Shown here in pieces: positions 25,220 to 33,594 of a DNA stretch of 34,803 nt; position 1 is the first letter of the stretch; every line of letters starts with the position of its first letter. Source of the stretch: G963676205 sp964342525 (GTDB lineage: Bacteria; Campylobacterota; Campylobacteria; Campylobacterales; Arcobacteraceae); NCBI GenBank assembly GCA_964342525.1, contig CAYFGQ010000033.1:1-34803 (forward strand). The letters run 5' to 3'. A program made the translations under genes and the position numbers. Under the pieces are notes generated by a model that saw only the letters and a program-made list of their open reading frames with translations, ran no database searches and was not told the origin of the DNA.

Positions 25220-25759
25220 TTAAGAAGTAAAGATTAAATCTGATTGAATATCATGGTCTTCAGATAAGATTTTATCACTTTTACATAATTCCAGCTGTGT
25301 AAATACCATTATAGGTTGATAATCTAAATTACCAAAAAACCTATCATACATGCCTTTTCCAAAACCTATTCTTTTATTTACTGCATCAATTCCCACAACA
25401 GGAACTATTGCTAAGTCTATCTTAGCTTTAAAATACGAATTCTTAGGTTCTTTTATATTAAATCTTTTTTTCTCTAGTGGTAATCGATACTTTACAATCT
25501 TAAAACTCTCACCCTGCATATAGGGTACAAATATATTATATTTTCCACTTTTTCTTAAAAGATTTATTAAAGGTTGTACATCTACTTCTAAATCCATAGG
25601 TATATACAACAATATATTTTTTACTTCACTTGCGTAGATAAACTCTTTTAATCTACTTACAACTATTTTATTTTTTTTATATTTTGCAAATTTTGTAATA
25701 AATCTTAATCTATCAAGACATTTTTTTCTAAAATCAACCTTGTGTTGATCATCTATCAT
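25220..25759 (-). CDS. 5-formyltetrahydrofolate cyclo-ligase
   Basis: 179 residues. It converts 5-formyl-THF to 5,10-methenyl-THF using ATP, recycling a folate storage form. The family signature is IGFGKGMYDRFF (usually GxGxGYYDRxL), preceded by the PVVGID strand, and the substrate region has LLYIPMDLEVDVQPL. The N-terminal part contains the usual basic helix. It lies 69 bp upstream of rny on the same strand and is divergent from the TlpA-like gene. No unusual features. Confidence 0.92.
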   Translation of the reverse strand: MIDDQHKVDFRKKCLDRLRFITKFAKYKKNKIVVSRLKEFIYASEVKNILLYIPMDLEVDVQPLINLLRKSGKYNIFVPYMQGESFKIVKYRLPLEKKRFNIKEPKNSYFKAKIDLAIVPVVGIDAVNKRIGFGKGMYDRFFGNLDYQPIMVFTQLELCKSDKILSEDHDIQSDLIFTS

Positions 25760-25777
25760 TTTTAAGCCTCACTTGGA

Positions 25778-25783
25778 TATAAT
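25778..25783 (+). promoter_or_regulatory. Candidate -10 box for the TlpA-like gene
   Basis: TATAAT in the 54-bp divergent gap, 30 nt upstream of the ATG at 25814, with an AAAGGA ribosome site between. Confidence 0.5.
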
Positions 25784-25813
25784 CCACATCTATTTTATCC
25801 AAAGGAATTAAAA

Positions 25814-26359
25814 ATGAAGTTTAAACTTCTAGGCGCATTTACAATTTTTTTACTAATTTTTTTCACAGGATGCGACTCTAAAGACACCACGGAAAAAGTG
25901 GAAGTTAAAAAAGAGGAAACACCAACATTTGTGTTAAAAACAGACCTAGGAAAAACAATAACACTTGAAGCAACCAAAGAAGGAATGATATTTAAAGGGT
26001 ATGAAAATAAAGTGATCCTTTTAAACTTTTTTGCCACTTGGTGCCCACCATGTAAGGCAGAGATACCTCACCTAAATAATTTAAGAGAAAGATTCAATGG
26101 TAAATTTGAAGTTATAGCCGTACTTCTTGAAGAGAATAAATCAGCTGAAGAGATCCTTGGATTTATTAAAGAGTTTGATGTACAATACCCTATCACAAAT
26201 TCAGCAGAAAACTTTGTTTTAGCAGAGGCTGTAGGTGGAGTAAAATCTATCCCTACGATGTTTCTTTTTGGAACAAATGGTGATGTAGTAGAGAAATATG
26301 TAGGTATGGTTCCAGAAGAGATGCTTGCATCTGATATAGAAAAAGCACTATCAAAATAA
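25814..26359 (+). CDS. TlpA/ResA-like thioredoxin-fold lipoprotein
   Basis: 181 residues. A lipoprotein signal peptide ends in FFTGC (Cys20), so it should be lipidated by Lgt (encoded at 32737-33564) and anchored to the membrane facing the periplasm. After a charged linker comes a thioredoxin fold with active site FFATWCPPCKAEIPHL and the cis-Pro in KSIPTMFLF. Such proteins reduce disulfides in the periplasm, for example in cytochrome c maturation. It precedes ftsY by 18 bp and may share its transcript. Confidence 0.92.
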   Translation: MKFKLLGAFTIFLLIFFTGCDSKDTTEKVEVKKEETPTFVLKTDLGKTITLEATKEGMIFKGYENKVILLNFFATWCPPCKAEIPHLNNLRERFNGKFEVIAVLLEENKSAEEILGFIKEFDVQYPITNSAENFVLAEAVGGVKSIPTMFLFGTNGDVVEKYVGMVPEEMLASDIEKALSK

Positions 26360-26377
26360 TAATTTAAAGAGAAAACT

Positions 26378-27535
26378 ATGTTTGGTATTTTTAAAAGAAA
26401 AAAAGAGAAAAAACCTGAGGTAGAACCTCAAATTGAAGAACAAAGTAAGCTTGAGGAAAAACCTGAAGAGCAAATAGTTGAACAAGAAGTTCAAGTTGAA
26501 GAACAGATTGAACAAATTGAACAAAAAGAAGAAGAAGTACAAGAAATTTCTGAACCTGCTGTAGAAGAAGTTACTCAAATTGAAGAGAAAAAAGAGGAAG
26601 TAGTTCAAGAAACTATTGCAGAAGAAGAACCTGTTCAAGTTGAAGAAGTAAAAGAAGAAATAATAGAAGAAGAGAAACCAAAACTTGGTTTCTTAGCTAA
26701 AACCCTAGCAAATATTAAATCGATCGTACCTCAAAGACAAGAAAAGATTGAATTTGATGTGATTGAAGAGATGCTTATAGAAGCAGATATGGAGTATGAA
26801 ATCGTAGAAAAAGCTATGGATGGATTACCTGAAGAGATCACAAGAGCACAATTAAGACATAGACTTGTTATGCTTTTTGAACACGCACCAGAAGTGGATC
26901 AAAACTTCCCAAAACCATTTACAGAACTTATCATTGGTGTAAATGGTGCAGGTAAAACAACTACTATAGCAAAACTAGCAAACCTTTATAAGAAAAATGG
27001 AGAAACAGTTATGCTAGGAGCTGGTGATACATTTAGAGCTGCAGCTATTGAGCAGTTAACTAAATGGAGTGAAAGACTTGATGTACCTATTATCAAAACT
27101 CAACAAGGACACGATCCAAGTGCTGTAGCATATGATGCTATTAGTTCAGCTGTAGCAAAAAACATGGATCATGTTATCATAGATACAGCAGGTAGACTTC
27201 AAACCCAAACAAACCTATCAAATGAACTTAAAAAAATAGTAAAAGTGTGTAATAAAGCAAAAGAAGGAACACCACACCAAAAAATCATGATACTTGATGG
27301 TACACAAGGTAATACAGCTATTGCACAAGCTAGAGCATTCCATGAGATGGTAGGAGTAGATGGTATTATCGTTACAAAACTTGATGGTACAGCAAAAGGT
27401 GGGGCACTATTTTCTATCTCAAATAGACTTGAATTACCTATTTTCTATGTGGGTACTGGGGAAAGTGCTGATGATCTTATGCCATTTAGCCCAGATGACT
27501 TCGTAGACTCCTTACTAGATACTATTTACGTATAA
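26378..27535 (+). CDS. ftsY: Signal recognition particle receptor FtsY
   Basis: 385 residues. The first ~100 are a highly acidic A domain made of Glu/Gln/Val-rich repeats, used for membrane and translocon contact. The NG GTPase domain follows: P-loop GVNGAGKTTTIAKLA, DTFRAAAIEQL (family motif), G3 DTAGRLQT and G4 TKLDGTAKGG, with FYVGTGESADDL near the end. It docks SRP-ribosome complexes at the membrane. Its antisense strand shows a long Phe/Leu-rich ORF that is only an artefact of the GAA/GAG repeats. Confidence 0.97.
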   Translation: MFGIFKRKKEKKPEVEPQIEEQSKLEEKPEEQIVEQEVQVEEQIEQIEQKEEEVQEISEPAVEEVTQIEEKKEEVVQETIAEEEPVQVEEVKEEIIEEEKPKLGFLAKTLANIKSIVPQRQEKIEFDVIEEMLIEADMEYEIVEKAMDGLPEEITRAQLRHRLVMLFEHAPEVDQNFPKPFTELIIGVNGAGKTTTIAKLANLYKKNGETVMLGAGDTFRAAAIEQLTKWSERLDVPIIKTQQGHDPSAVAYDAISSAVAKNMDHVIIDTAGRLQTQTNLSNELKKIVKVCNKAKEGTPHQKIMILDGTQGNTAIAQARAFHEMVGVDGIIVTKLDGTAKGGALFSISNRLELPIFYVGTGESADDLMPFSPDDFVDSLLDTIYV

Positions 27536-27552
27536 AAATATCAAAATTATTG

Positions 27553-27594
27553 CAAACATTGTAATTGAAGAGAAATCTAAAACTACAATGTTTG
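27553..27594 (+). terminator. Long-loop hairpin after ftsY
   Basis: CAAACATTGTA (27553-27563) and TACAATGTTTG (27584-27594) form a perfect 11-bp stem with a 20-nt loop, followed by TAATTTCCCC. The T tract is weak; probable but imperfect terminator of ftsY. Confidence 0.5.
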
Positions 27595-27636
27595 TAATTT
27601 CCCCTCACATTAAAGATAGATTTAAAAAACTTTAAT

Positions 27637-27642
27637 TATAAT
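27637..27642 (+). promoter_or_regulatory. Candidate -10 box for argF
   Basis: TATAAT with a T/A-rich upstream tract, 35 nt before the argF ATG. Confidence 0.5.
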
Positions 27643-27676
27643 GATTGCTTTTCATTTCAAAAATTAGGAATATAAA

Positions 27677-28597
27677 ATGAGACACTTTCTAAGCCTTAAA
27701 GATTATAAAAAAGAGGAACTTTTAGAGATACTTGATCTTGCTATTAAGATTAAAAAAGAGACTAAAGATAAAGTTTATAAAGAGTATCTACCAAAACAAA
27801 CTTTAGGGATGATATTTGAAAAGAGTTCTACTCGTACAAGAGTAAGTTTTGAAACTGGTATCTACCAACTTGGTGGAGTAGGATTATTTTTAAGTTCAAA
27901 CGACATTCAACTAGGACGTGGGGAACCTATCAATGATACGGCGCGTGTTATAAGTAGAATGGTTGATATGATTATGATAAGAAATAACTCTCAAAAAGAG
28001 CTTGAAGAGTTTGCATCATATTCAAAAGTACCAGTGATCAATGGTCTAACAGATAAATTTCACCCAGTACAGCTTATGGCTGATTATATGACTATTATGG
28101 AGTGTGGTTTAGATAAAGATCTAAAAGTAGCATTTGTAGGTGATGGAAACAATATGGCTCACTCATGGATGATGTTAGCAGCTGTTATGGGATTTGAGCT
28201 TACTATTGCTACACCAGAAGATTTCCAAGTGGATCAAGATATTTTAGCAGAAGCTTTAGAGTTAGCTAAGAGTAGTGGAGCAAAGATCACAACTACATGG
28301 GATCCAAGAGAAGCTGTTGAGGGTGCTACTGTTGTTACAAGTGATACATGGATATCAATGGGACAAGAGGAAGAGAAAGAAAAGAGAGTTAAAGCATTCC
28401 AAGGTTTCATAGTAGATAAAGCACTAATGAACTGCGCAGCATCAAATGCTATCTATGTACACTGTCTTCCAGCTTATAGAGGATATGAAGTAAGTGAAGA
28501 GGTATTTGAAGAAAATGCTGAATATATCTTTAGTGAAGCAGAAAATAGACTACACGCCCAAAAAGGGATTATGGTTTGGTTAGATCAACAACGTTGA
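27677..28597 (+). CDS. argF: Ornithine carbamoyltransferase
   Basis: 306 residues, catalysing carbamoyl phosphate plus ornithine to citrulline in arginine synthesis. The carbamoyl-phosphate loop is SSTRTRVSFE, the second substrate motif HPVQLMAD, and the ornithine/Cys loop VHCLPAYRG. Length is typical. Its stop codon lies inside a perfect 9-bp hairpin (28581-28601), directly followed by the repeat-flanked four-helix-bundle gene, which appears inserted between argF and hemN. Confidence 0.96.
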   Translation: MRHFLSLKDYKKEELLEILDLAIKIKKETKDKVYKEYLPKQTLGMIFEKSSTRTRVSFETGIYQLGGVGLFLSSNDIQLGRGEPINDTARVISRMVDMIMIRNNSQKELEEFASYSKVPVINGLTDKFHPVQLMADYMTIMECGLDKDLKVAFVGDGNNMAHSWMMLAAVMGFELTIATPEDFQVDQDILAEALELAKSSGAKITTTWDPREAVEGATVVTSDTWISMGQEEEKEKRVKAFQGFIVDKALMNCAASNAIYVHCLPAYRGYEVSEEVFEENAEYIFSEAENRLHAQKGIMVWLDQQR

Positions 28598-28601
28598 TCT
28601 A
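28581..28601 (+). terminator. Hairpin overlapping the argF stop
   Basis: TAGATCAAC-AAC-GTTGATCTA, a perfect 9-bp stem spanning the argF TGA. No T tract follows; the sequence continues into the left repeat of the element at 28616. It may be an argF terminator whose tail was displaced, or part of the insertion target. Confidence 0.4.
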
Positions 28602-28615
28602 ACAACGAACAATTT

Positions 28616-28638
28616 ACAGTGAACAATGAACAATATTT
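28616..28638. repeat. Left inverted repeat flanking the four-helix-bundle gene
   Basis: ACAGTGAACAATGAACAATA followed by TTT. It is the reverse complement of 28987-29009 with two mismatches in 23. The gene's ATG (28626) lies inside it, and the motif GAACAAT recurs three times around it (from 28607). Confidence 0.7.
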
Positions 28639-28979
28639 TAGAGACAAAGTCATACGCTTTTGCATTAAGAATTGTTAAACTTCAAAAATATTTACACAAC
28701 CAACATAAAGAGTTCACATTAAGTAATCAAGTTTTAAGAAGTGGAACTGCAATTGGTGCTTTAGTTAGAGAAGCTCAATATGCAGAGTCAAAACCTGATT
28801 TTATCCATAAATTAAGCATTGCTTTAAAAGAAGCACATGAAACAGAATATTGGCTATCTCTATTAAAAGATAGTGAATATATAACAGAAAATGATTTTAA
28901 GAGTATTAATCCTGAAATAAAAGAATTATTAAAACTCTTAATATCAAGTATAAATACATCAAAAAAGAGCTTGAAATAG
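28626..28979 (+). CDS. Four-helix-bundle protein (23S rRNA intervening-sequence protein family)
   Basis: 117 residues, entirely alpha-helical by composition. It resembles the TIGR02436-type four-helix-bundle proteins, first known as ORFs of 23S rRNA intervening sequences and structurally related to Avd of diversity-generating retroelements. Recognisable segments are SYAFALRIVKLQKYL, QVLRSGTAIGALVREAQYAE, FIHKLSIALKEAHETEYWL and the C-terminal LLKLLISSINTSKK. It has no rRNA around it; instead imperfect 23-nt inverted repeats flank it, and it interrupts the argF-hemN order. That suggests a small mobile or horizontally acquired unit. Function unknown; nucleic-acid binding is plausible from the family. 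Confidence 0.88.
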   Translation: MNNILETKSYAFALRIVKLQKYLHNQHKEFTLSNQVLRSGTAIGALVREAQYAESKPDFIHKLSIALKEAHETEYWLSLLKDSEYITENDFKSINPEIKELLKLLISSINTSKKSLK

Positions 28980-28986
28980 AAACAAC

Positions 28987-29009
28987 AAATATTGTTCACT
29001 ATTCACTGT
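28987..29009. repeat. Right inverted repeat flanking the four-helix-bundle gene
   Basis: AAATATTGTTCACTATTCAC followed by TGT, the inverted partner of 28616-28638. It begins 7 nt after the gene's stop codon. The pair could form a stem enclosing the whole gene's transcript. Confidence 0.7.
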
Positions 29010-29034
29010 TCATTTATAAAAGCGGGGTTAAAAA

Positions 29035-30402
29035 ATGATTGACTTTAAAAAATTTGAAAAATACTCAAAGCCAGGTCCAAGATATACTAGTTATCCTACT
29101 GCACCTGAATTTCATACAGAATTTACAGAAGAAAATTTAATAGAATTTTATAAAAATCAAAGTGAAGATAGACCACTATCTTTATATATACATGTGCCTT
29201 TTTGTAGAAGTGCCTGTTATTTTTGTGGATGTAATGTAATCTTTACATCTAAAGAGGATAAAAAAGAGAAATATATAAGCTACTTACAAAAAGAGCTAAA
29301 TATCTTAAAAAAACATCTAAATACAAATAGAAAAGTATCACAAATGCACTTTGGCGGTGGGACACCTACATTTATGAGTGCGGAGCAGATGCAAAGAATC
29401 ATAGATATGATCAAAGAAACTTTTCCAAACTTTGAAGAGGATGCGGAAGTTTCTTGTGAGGTTGATCCTAGATATTTCTCAAAAGAGCATATGGATGTAC
29501 TTAAAACAGCAGGGATAAATCGTCTTAGTTTTGGAGTACAAGATACAAATGAAGATGTTCAAAAGGTTATCCATAGAATCCAACCAATGGAAACTACACA
29601 AAATGTAATGGATATAGCAAGAGAAGCAGGTATCAAGTCAGTTAATATCGACCTTATCTATGGACTTCCATATCAAAATAAAGAGACATTCCATAAAACT
29701 ATAGAAGATGTTCTTACTCTTGATCCTGATAGACTTGCAGTATTTAATTATGCACACGTTCCATGGATGATGAAAACTCAAAGAAAGTTTGATGAGACTA
29801 CTTTTGCACCACCAAGTGAAAAACTAGAGATATTAAAAGATACTATTGATTTCTTTACAAGCAATGGTTATAAAATGGTAGGGATGGATCACTTTGCAAA
29901 ACCTGAAGATGAGCTATTCAAAGCTATAGATAAAGGTGAATTACATAGAAACTTCCAAGGATACACCACAAAAGGTGGAGCCGATCTTATTGGGATTGGG
30001 GTTACATCTATTGGAAATGGTGTGGATTATTATGTACAAAATCTAAAAGATCTAAAATCATACGAAGCAGCTATTGATGCTGGTCATCTACCAGTATTTA
30101 GAGGATATGCCCTAAATCATGATGATGAACTTAGACAATATGTGATCATGGAGCTTATGAGTAACTTTTCTTTGAATATCAAAAGAACTGAAGAGAAATT
30201 TAATATCAACTTCAAAGAGTATTTTGATGATGCATTAAAAGCTCTAGAAGAGTTTGAGGAAGCTGATCTTGTAGAGATCACAGATGAGAAGATAAGTGTA
30301 AATCTAACGGGAACTATGCTTATAAGAAATATCTCTATGCCATTTGATGCATATTTAAACAATATCCCAGAAGATAAAAGAAGGTTTAGTAAAACAATAT
30401 AA
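29035..30402 (+). CDS. hemN: Oxygen-independent coproporphyrinogen III oxidase
   Basis: 455 residues, a radical SAM enzyme that decarboxylates coproporphyrinogen III to protoporphyrinogen IX in anaerobic or microaerobic haem synthesis. The cluster motif is C57-x3-C61-x2-C64 in CRSACYFCGC, with the HemN-specific fourth Cys at 66. FGGGTP is the SAM-binding turn. The C-terminal HemN domain includes IGIGVTSIG and ELRQYVIMELM. The haem made is needed by FrdC and the haem-c sensor in this window. Its stop overlaps the ATG of the next small gene (TAATG). Confidence 0.96.
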   Translation: MIDFKKFEKYSKPGPRYTSYPTAPEFHTEFTEENLIEFYKNQSEDRPLSLYIHVPFCRSACYFCGCNVIFTSKEDKKEKYISYLQKELNILKKHLNTNRKVSQMHFGGGTPTFMSAEQMQRIIDMIKETFPNFEEDAEVSCEVDPRYFSKEHMDVLKTAGINRLSFGVQDTNEDVQKVIHRIQPMETTQNVMDIAREAGIKSVNIDLIYGLPYQNKETFHKTIEDVLTLDPDRLAVFNYAHVPWMMKTQRKFDETTFAPPSEKLEILKDTIDFFTSNGYKMVGMDHFAKPEDELFKAIDKGELHRNFQGYTTKGGADLIGIGVTSIGNGVDYYVQNLKDLKSYEAAIDAGHLPVFRGYALNHDDELRQYVIMELMSNFSLNIKRTEEKFNINFKEYFDDALKALEEFEEADLVEITDEKISVNLTGTMLIRNISMPFDAYLNNIPEDKRRFSKTI

Positions 30403-30704
30403 TGGAAGAGCAACTACTACTAGCACTAATCTTAGCTGCAGGGGCATTTATAATATTTAAAAAAATGCCCCTAACAAAACCAGACACAAAATCAAAAGCT
30501 ATAAAAAAGCATGAGATCATAGATGAGTATAAAAAACAAATAGATACTTTAAATCTAACCCTTAAGGATGATCCAGAGCTTTTAAAGATGGAGCAAACAA
30601 AACTACTTAAATTTATCAATCAAGAGCTATCACAAAATATCTTTTTTGATGCAGATGAGCTAAAACAAACAATGAAAGAACTTACAGGCTACGCATTTAG
30701 ATGA
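30402..30704 (+). CDS. Small single-pass membrane protein of unknown function
   Basis: 100 residues: one N-terminal membrane helix (about 2-19, MEEQLLLALILAAGAFIIF), then a charged cytoplasmic tail with helical Lys/Glu-rich segments (KKHEIIDEYKKQIDTLN). The ATG overlaps the hemN stop, and the 3' end overlaps gph by 4 bp (ATGA). I recall an unnamed small gene beside hemN and argF in C. jejuni (Cj0993c) that may correspond, but I cannot confirm homology. No function is assigned. Confidence 0.8.
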   Translation: MEEQLLLALILAAGAFIIFKKMPLTKPDTKSKAIKKHEIIDEYKKQIDTLNLTLKDDPELLKMEQTKLLKFINQELSQNIFFDADELKQTMKELTGYAFR

Positions 30705-31357
30705 AAACAATAATCTTTGACCTAGATGGTACACTAATAGATTCCCTTACAGATATAGCTCTATGTGCAAATAAAGTACTAGAAGAGCTTAAACACCCTA
30801 CTCACTCCATAGATGATTATAAAAACTTTGTAGGTGATGGAGCAAAAATACTTATGCAAAATTGTATGCCAAAGGGCTTAGATGAAAGTGATATAAATCT
30901 AGGACTTGAAAAGTTTAAAAAACTATACGATAGAAATATCTATGGAAATACACAACCATATGATGGTATCTATGAGATGTTAAGATCACTTCAAGATGAA
31001 AACTATTCACTAAATGTACTTTCAAATAAACCACATAAATTTACAGTACAATATATTGAAAAACTATTTAGAGAATTTAAATTTGATGAAGTGCATGGAC
31101 AAAAAGAGCATATACCTAAAAAACCTGATCCAAGTGGGGCTATAAATATCTCAAAAGCATTAAATATAGAGCTTAAAGATATCCTATATATTGGAGACAC
31201 TGGTACAGATATGAAAACAGCTGTAAATGCTGGTATGATTCCTATTGGAGTACTTTGGGGATTTAGAGATAAAGATGAGCTTTTAGAACATGGAGCTAAA
31301 CATCTAGTGGAAAACCCTCAAGAATTATATAATCTTATTAAAAATTATTCTTCATAA
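30701..31357 (+). CDS. gph: HAD-family phosphoglycolate phosphatase
   Basis: 218 residues. HAD motifs in order: I, FDLDGTLIDS with the nucleophile Asp8; II, VLSNKPHKF; III, KKPDP; IV, YIGDTGTDMKTA. The helical cap between motifs I and II fits the Gph/PGP subclass that removes 2-phosphoglycolate formed during DNA repair or oxygenation. Substrate preference of HAD enzymes cannot be read from sequence with certainty. It overlaps the upstream small membrane gene by 4 bp. Confidence 0.88.
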   Translation: MKTIIFDLDGTLIDSLTDIALCANKVLEELKHPTHSIDDYKNFVGDGAKILMQNCMPKGLDESDINLGLEKFKKLYDRNIYGNTQPYDGIYEMLRSLQDENYSLNVLSNKPHKFTVQYIEKLFREFKFDEVHGQKEHIPKKPDPSGAINISKALNIELKDILYIGDTGTDMKTAVNAGMIPIGVLWGFRDKDELLEHGAKHLVENPQELYNLIKNYSS

Positions 31358-31433
31358 CTTTTTAACTTAAATTTGGATATCATCCGCGCAATATATATAC
31401 TAAGAATTTAGTACAAAAGCAAGGATTTTATAA

Positions 31434-32720
31434 TTGGATTTAACAAAATTTGATTTCACAGAAATAAGTGATGACTGTGTAAAATGCGGTAAATGTAAAC
31501 CTGTATGTACAATATTTAATATCAATCAAGATGAAGCTACAAGCCCAAGGGGATTCCTAGATCTACTTGGTGCATATAAACGTGGTGAACTTAAACTAGA
31601 TGAAAATGCAAAAGATATCTTTGAGACATGTTTCTTATGTACCAACTGTGTAGAAGCCTGTCCAAATGATCTACCAACAGATATGGTGATTGAACAAGTT
31701 AGATCAGATATAGCTAAAAAGTTTGGTATAGCTTGGTATAAAAGATTATTCTTCTTTTTACTTAGACATAGAACTATTATGAATATTATGGCAAAACTTG
31801 GTTGGGTCTTCCAAACATGTGGTATTAAAATAAATGAAAAGAAACAAAGTGCAACACCAAGATTTGACTTTGGATTACCAATCATCAAAAATAGAGCTAT
31901 CCCGTTTGCAAAAAGAGTTAGCTTTTTAAATAAATATCCTGAAAACATTGATAATCAAGGTGATAAAAAAGTAGCTGTATTTATTGGATGTATGGGTAAC
32001 TATGCTTATACTAAAATAGGTGATGATCTTGTAGAAATCCTAAAAGAGATAAAAATAGATGCATTTATCCCTAAAAAACAACTATGTTGTGGAGCACCAG
32101 CATATTTTACAGGTGATTTTGATACAGTTGATTACCTAATAAAGAAAAATATCGAATACTTTGAAAAGTGGATTGATGATGTGGATGCAGTAATCATCCC
32201 TGAAGCTACATGTAGTGCTATGATAAATATCGACTGGGTACACTACCTACATGATCAACCAGAGTGGAAAGAAAGGGCAGCAAAAGTAGCTCCAAAAGTA
32301 AAAATGGCTACAGAATACCTAGCAAATAATACTAAACTAAAAGATCTACTTAAAACAAAAGGTAAAAACCTAGATACACTAGTAACATACCATGATCCAT
32401 GTCACGCAAGAAAGATGCAAGGTGTATATCAAGAACCAAGAGATTTAATCTCTCAAAACTATCAAATCAAAGAGATGAGTGATTCAAATAGATGTTGTGG
32501 ATTTGGTGGAGTTACTATGCAAAGTGAGAAATACCACTTAGCAAAAGCAGCAGGAGCACCAAAAGCAGCAATGATCAAAGAAACAAATGCACAAATAGTA
32601 AGTGCAGAGTGTAGTGCCTGTAGAATGCAGATCACAAACTCACTACAACAAGCAAAAGCTGATGTGGTATTTAAAAACCCTATTGAGCTTATTGCTGAGA
32701 CTTTAAGAAACAATAAGTAA
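31434..32720 (+). CDS. Fe-S oxidoreductase subunit with two 4Fe-4S sites and CCG domains
   Basis: 428 residues. Two ferredoxin-type motifs lie near the N-terminus (CVKCGKCKPVC and CFLCTNCVEACP), followed by two CCG domains (CCGAPAYFTGD; DPCHARKMQGV then RCCGFGG), the architecture of GlpC, GlcF, LldE and HdrD-type subunits that pass electrons from a dehydrogenase to the quinone pool or thiols. No partner flavoprotein is next to it. It resembles the oxidoreductase beside hemN in C. jejuni (Cj0991c, from memory). It starts with TTG at 31434 after an AAGGA site. Confidence 0.88.
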   Translation: MDLTKFDFTEISDDCVKCGKCKPVCTIFNINQDEATSPRGFLDLLGAYKRGELKLDENAKDIFETCFLCTNCVEACPNDLPTDMVIEQVRSDIAKKFGIAWYKRLFFFLLRHRTIMNIMAKLGWVFQTCGIKINEKKQSATPRFDFGLPIIKNRAIPFAKRVSFLNKYPENIDNQGDKKVAVFIGCMGNYAYTKIGDDLVEILKEIKIDAFIPKKQLCCGAPAYFTGDFDTVDYLIKKNIEYFEKWIDDVDAVIIPEATCSAMINIDWVHYLHDQPEWKERAAKVAPKVKMATEYLANNTKLKDLLKTKGKNLDTLVTYHDPCHARKMQGVYQEPRDLISQNYQIKEMSDSNRCCGFGGVTMQSEKYHLAKAAGAPKAAMIKETNAQIVSAECSACRMQITNSLQQAKADVVFKNPIELIAETLRNNK

Positions 32721-32736
32721 AAGGTAAAATCACTTA

Positions 32737-33564
32737 ATGGAATTTTGGCAAAATATATACTCACACTTTGATCCCGTAGCAGTAAACCTAGGAAGTGTAG
32801 CAGTACACTGGTATGGGATCATGTATGCCCTAGCCCTACTTTTAGCTATCATAGCAGCAAAAGCCCTTATAAAATATGACAACCTAGATATATCAGATGA
32901 TAAGTTTGACACATATATCTGGTGGGCAGAGATAGGAGTGATCCTTGGAGCAAGAATTGGATATATTATCTTCTACGATCCAAATGCCTCATACTACATT
33001 ACACGCCCATGGGAGATATTCAATCCATTTATAGATGGTGAATTTGTAGGTATCTCAGGTATGAGTTTCCACGGAGCTTTCTTAGGATTCTTAATTGCGA
33101 CAATCCTTTTCTGTAAAAAACACAAAGTATCATTTTGGTTCTTAACAGACATAGCAGCTGTTGCGGTACCTGTAGGATATATATTTGGAAGAATAGGAAA
33201 CTTCCTAAACCAAGAGCTTGTAGGACGTGCTACAGACGTATCATGGGGTATCTACGTAGATGGTATCCTAAGACACCCTTCACAGCTATATGAAGCGGTT
33301 TTAGAGGGTGTTTTAATCTTCGTGATAATCTTTGCTATAAGAAATAGAAAAAGATTCATGGGAGAGTTAGGAATCCTTTATGCCCTACTTTATTCACTTA
33401 CTAGAATCATAGCAGAGTTCTGGAGACAACCAGATCCTCAACTTGGATTTATTTATGGTGGATGGTTGACGCAAGGGATGTTATTGTCTGGGGCATTTGC
33501 TTTGGTTGTGCTTGGGATTTATGGGGTTATGTATAGAAGGTGTGTGACTAAAAAAGCTGCTTGA
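32737..33564 (+). CDS. lgt: Prolipoprotein diacylglyceryl transferase
   Basis: 275 residues with about seven membrane helices. It moves diacylglycerol from phosphatidylglycerol to the lipobox Cys of prolipoproteins, so it depends on the PgsA pathway and acts on proteins such as the TlpA-like lipoprotein here. The essential His is H112 in MSFHGAFLG, and the Lgt signature GRIGNFLNQELVGR contains R152 and N154. The -35 box of the next transcription unit overlaps its stop codon. Confidence 0.96.
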   Translation: MEFWQNIYSHFDPVAVNLGSVAVHWYGIMYALALLLAIIAAKALIKYDNLDISDDKFDTYIWWAEIGVILGARIGYIIFYDPNASYYITRPWEIFNPFIDGEFVGISGMSFHGAFLGFLIATILFCKKHKVSFWFLTDIAAVAVPVGYIFGRIGNFLNQELVGRATDVSWGIYVDGILRHPSQLYEAVLEGVLIFVIIFAIRNRKRFMGELGILYALLYSLTRIIAEFWRQPDPQLGFIYGGWLTQGMLLSGAFALVVLGIYGVMYRRCVTKKAA

Positions 33565-33589
33565 CTTTAATTTAGCACTTTGATATACT
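33561..33589 (+). promoter_or_regulatory. Strong sigma70 promoter for a candidate small RNA
   Basis: TTGACT at 33561-33566 and TATACT at 33584-33589 with a 17-bp spacer, better than most promoters in this window. The -35 overlaps the lgt stop codon. Predicted start near 33595. Confidence 0.7.
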
Positions 33590-33594
33590 TTTTC

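Noticed and set aside
26351..26638. 95-codon minus-strand ORF extremely rich in Phe and Leu
   Set aside because: It is the antisense of the Glu-rich repeats of FtsY (GAA/GAG read backwards gives TTC/CTC); a composition artefact.
28626..28979. Fragment of a diversity-generating retroelement (Avd-like gene)
   Set aside because: No reverse transcriptase, template repeat or variable repeat is nearby; the protein fits the wider four-helix-bundle family.
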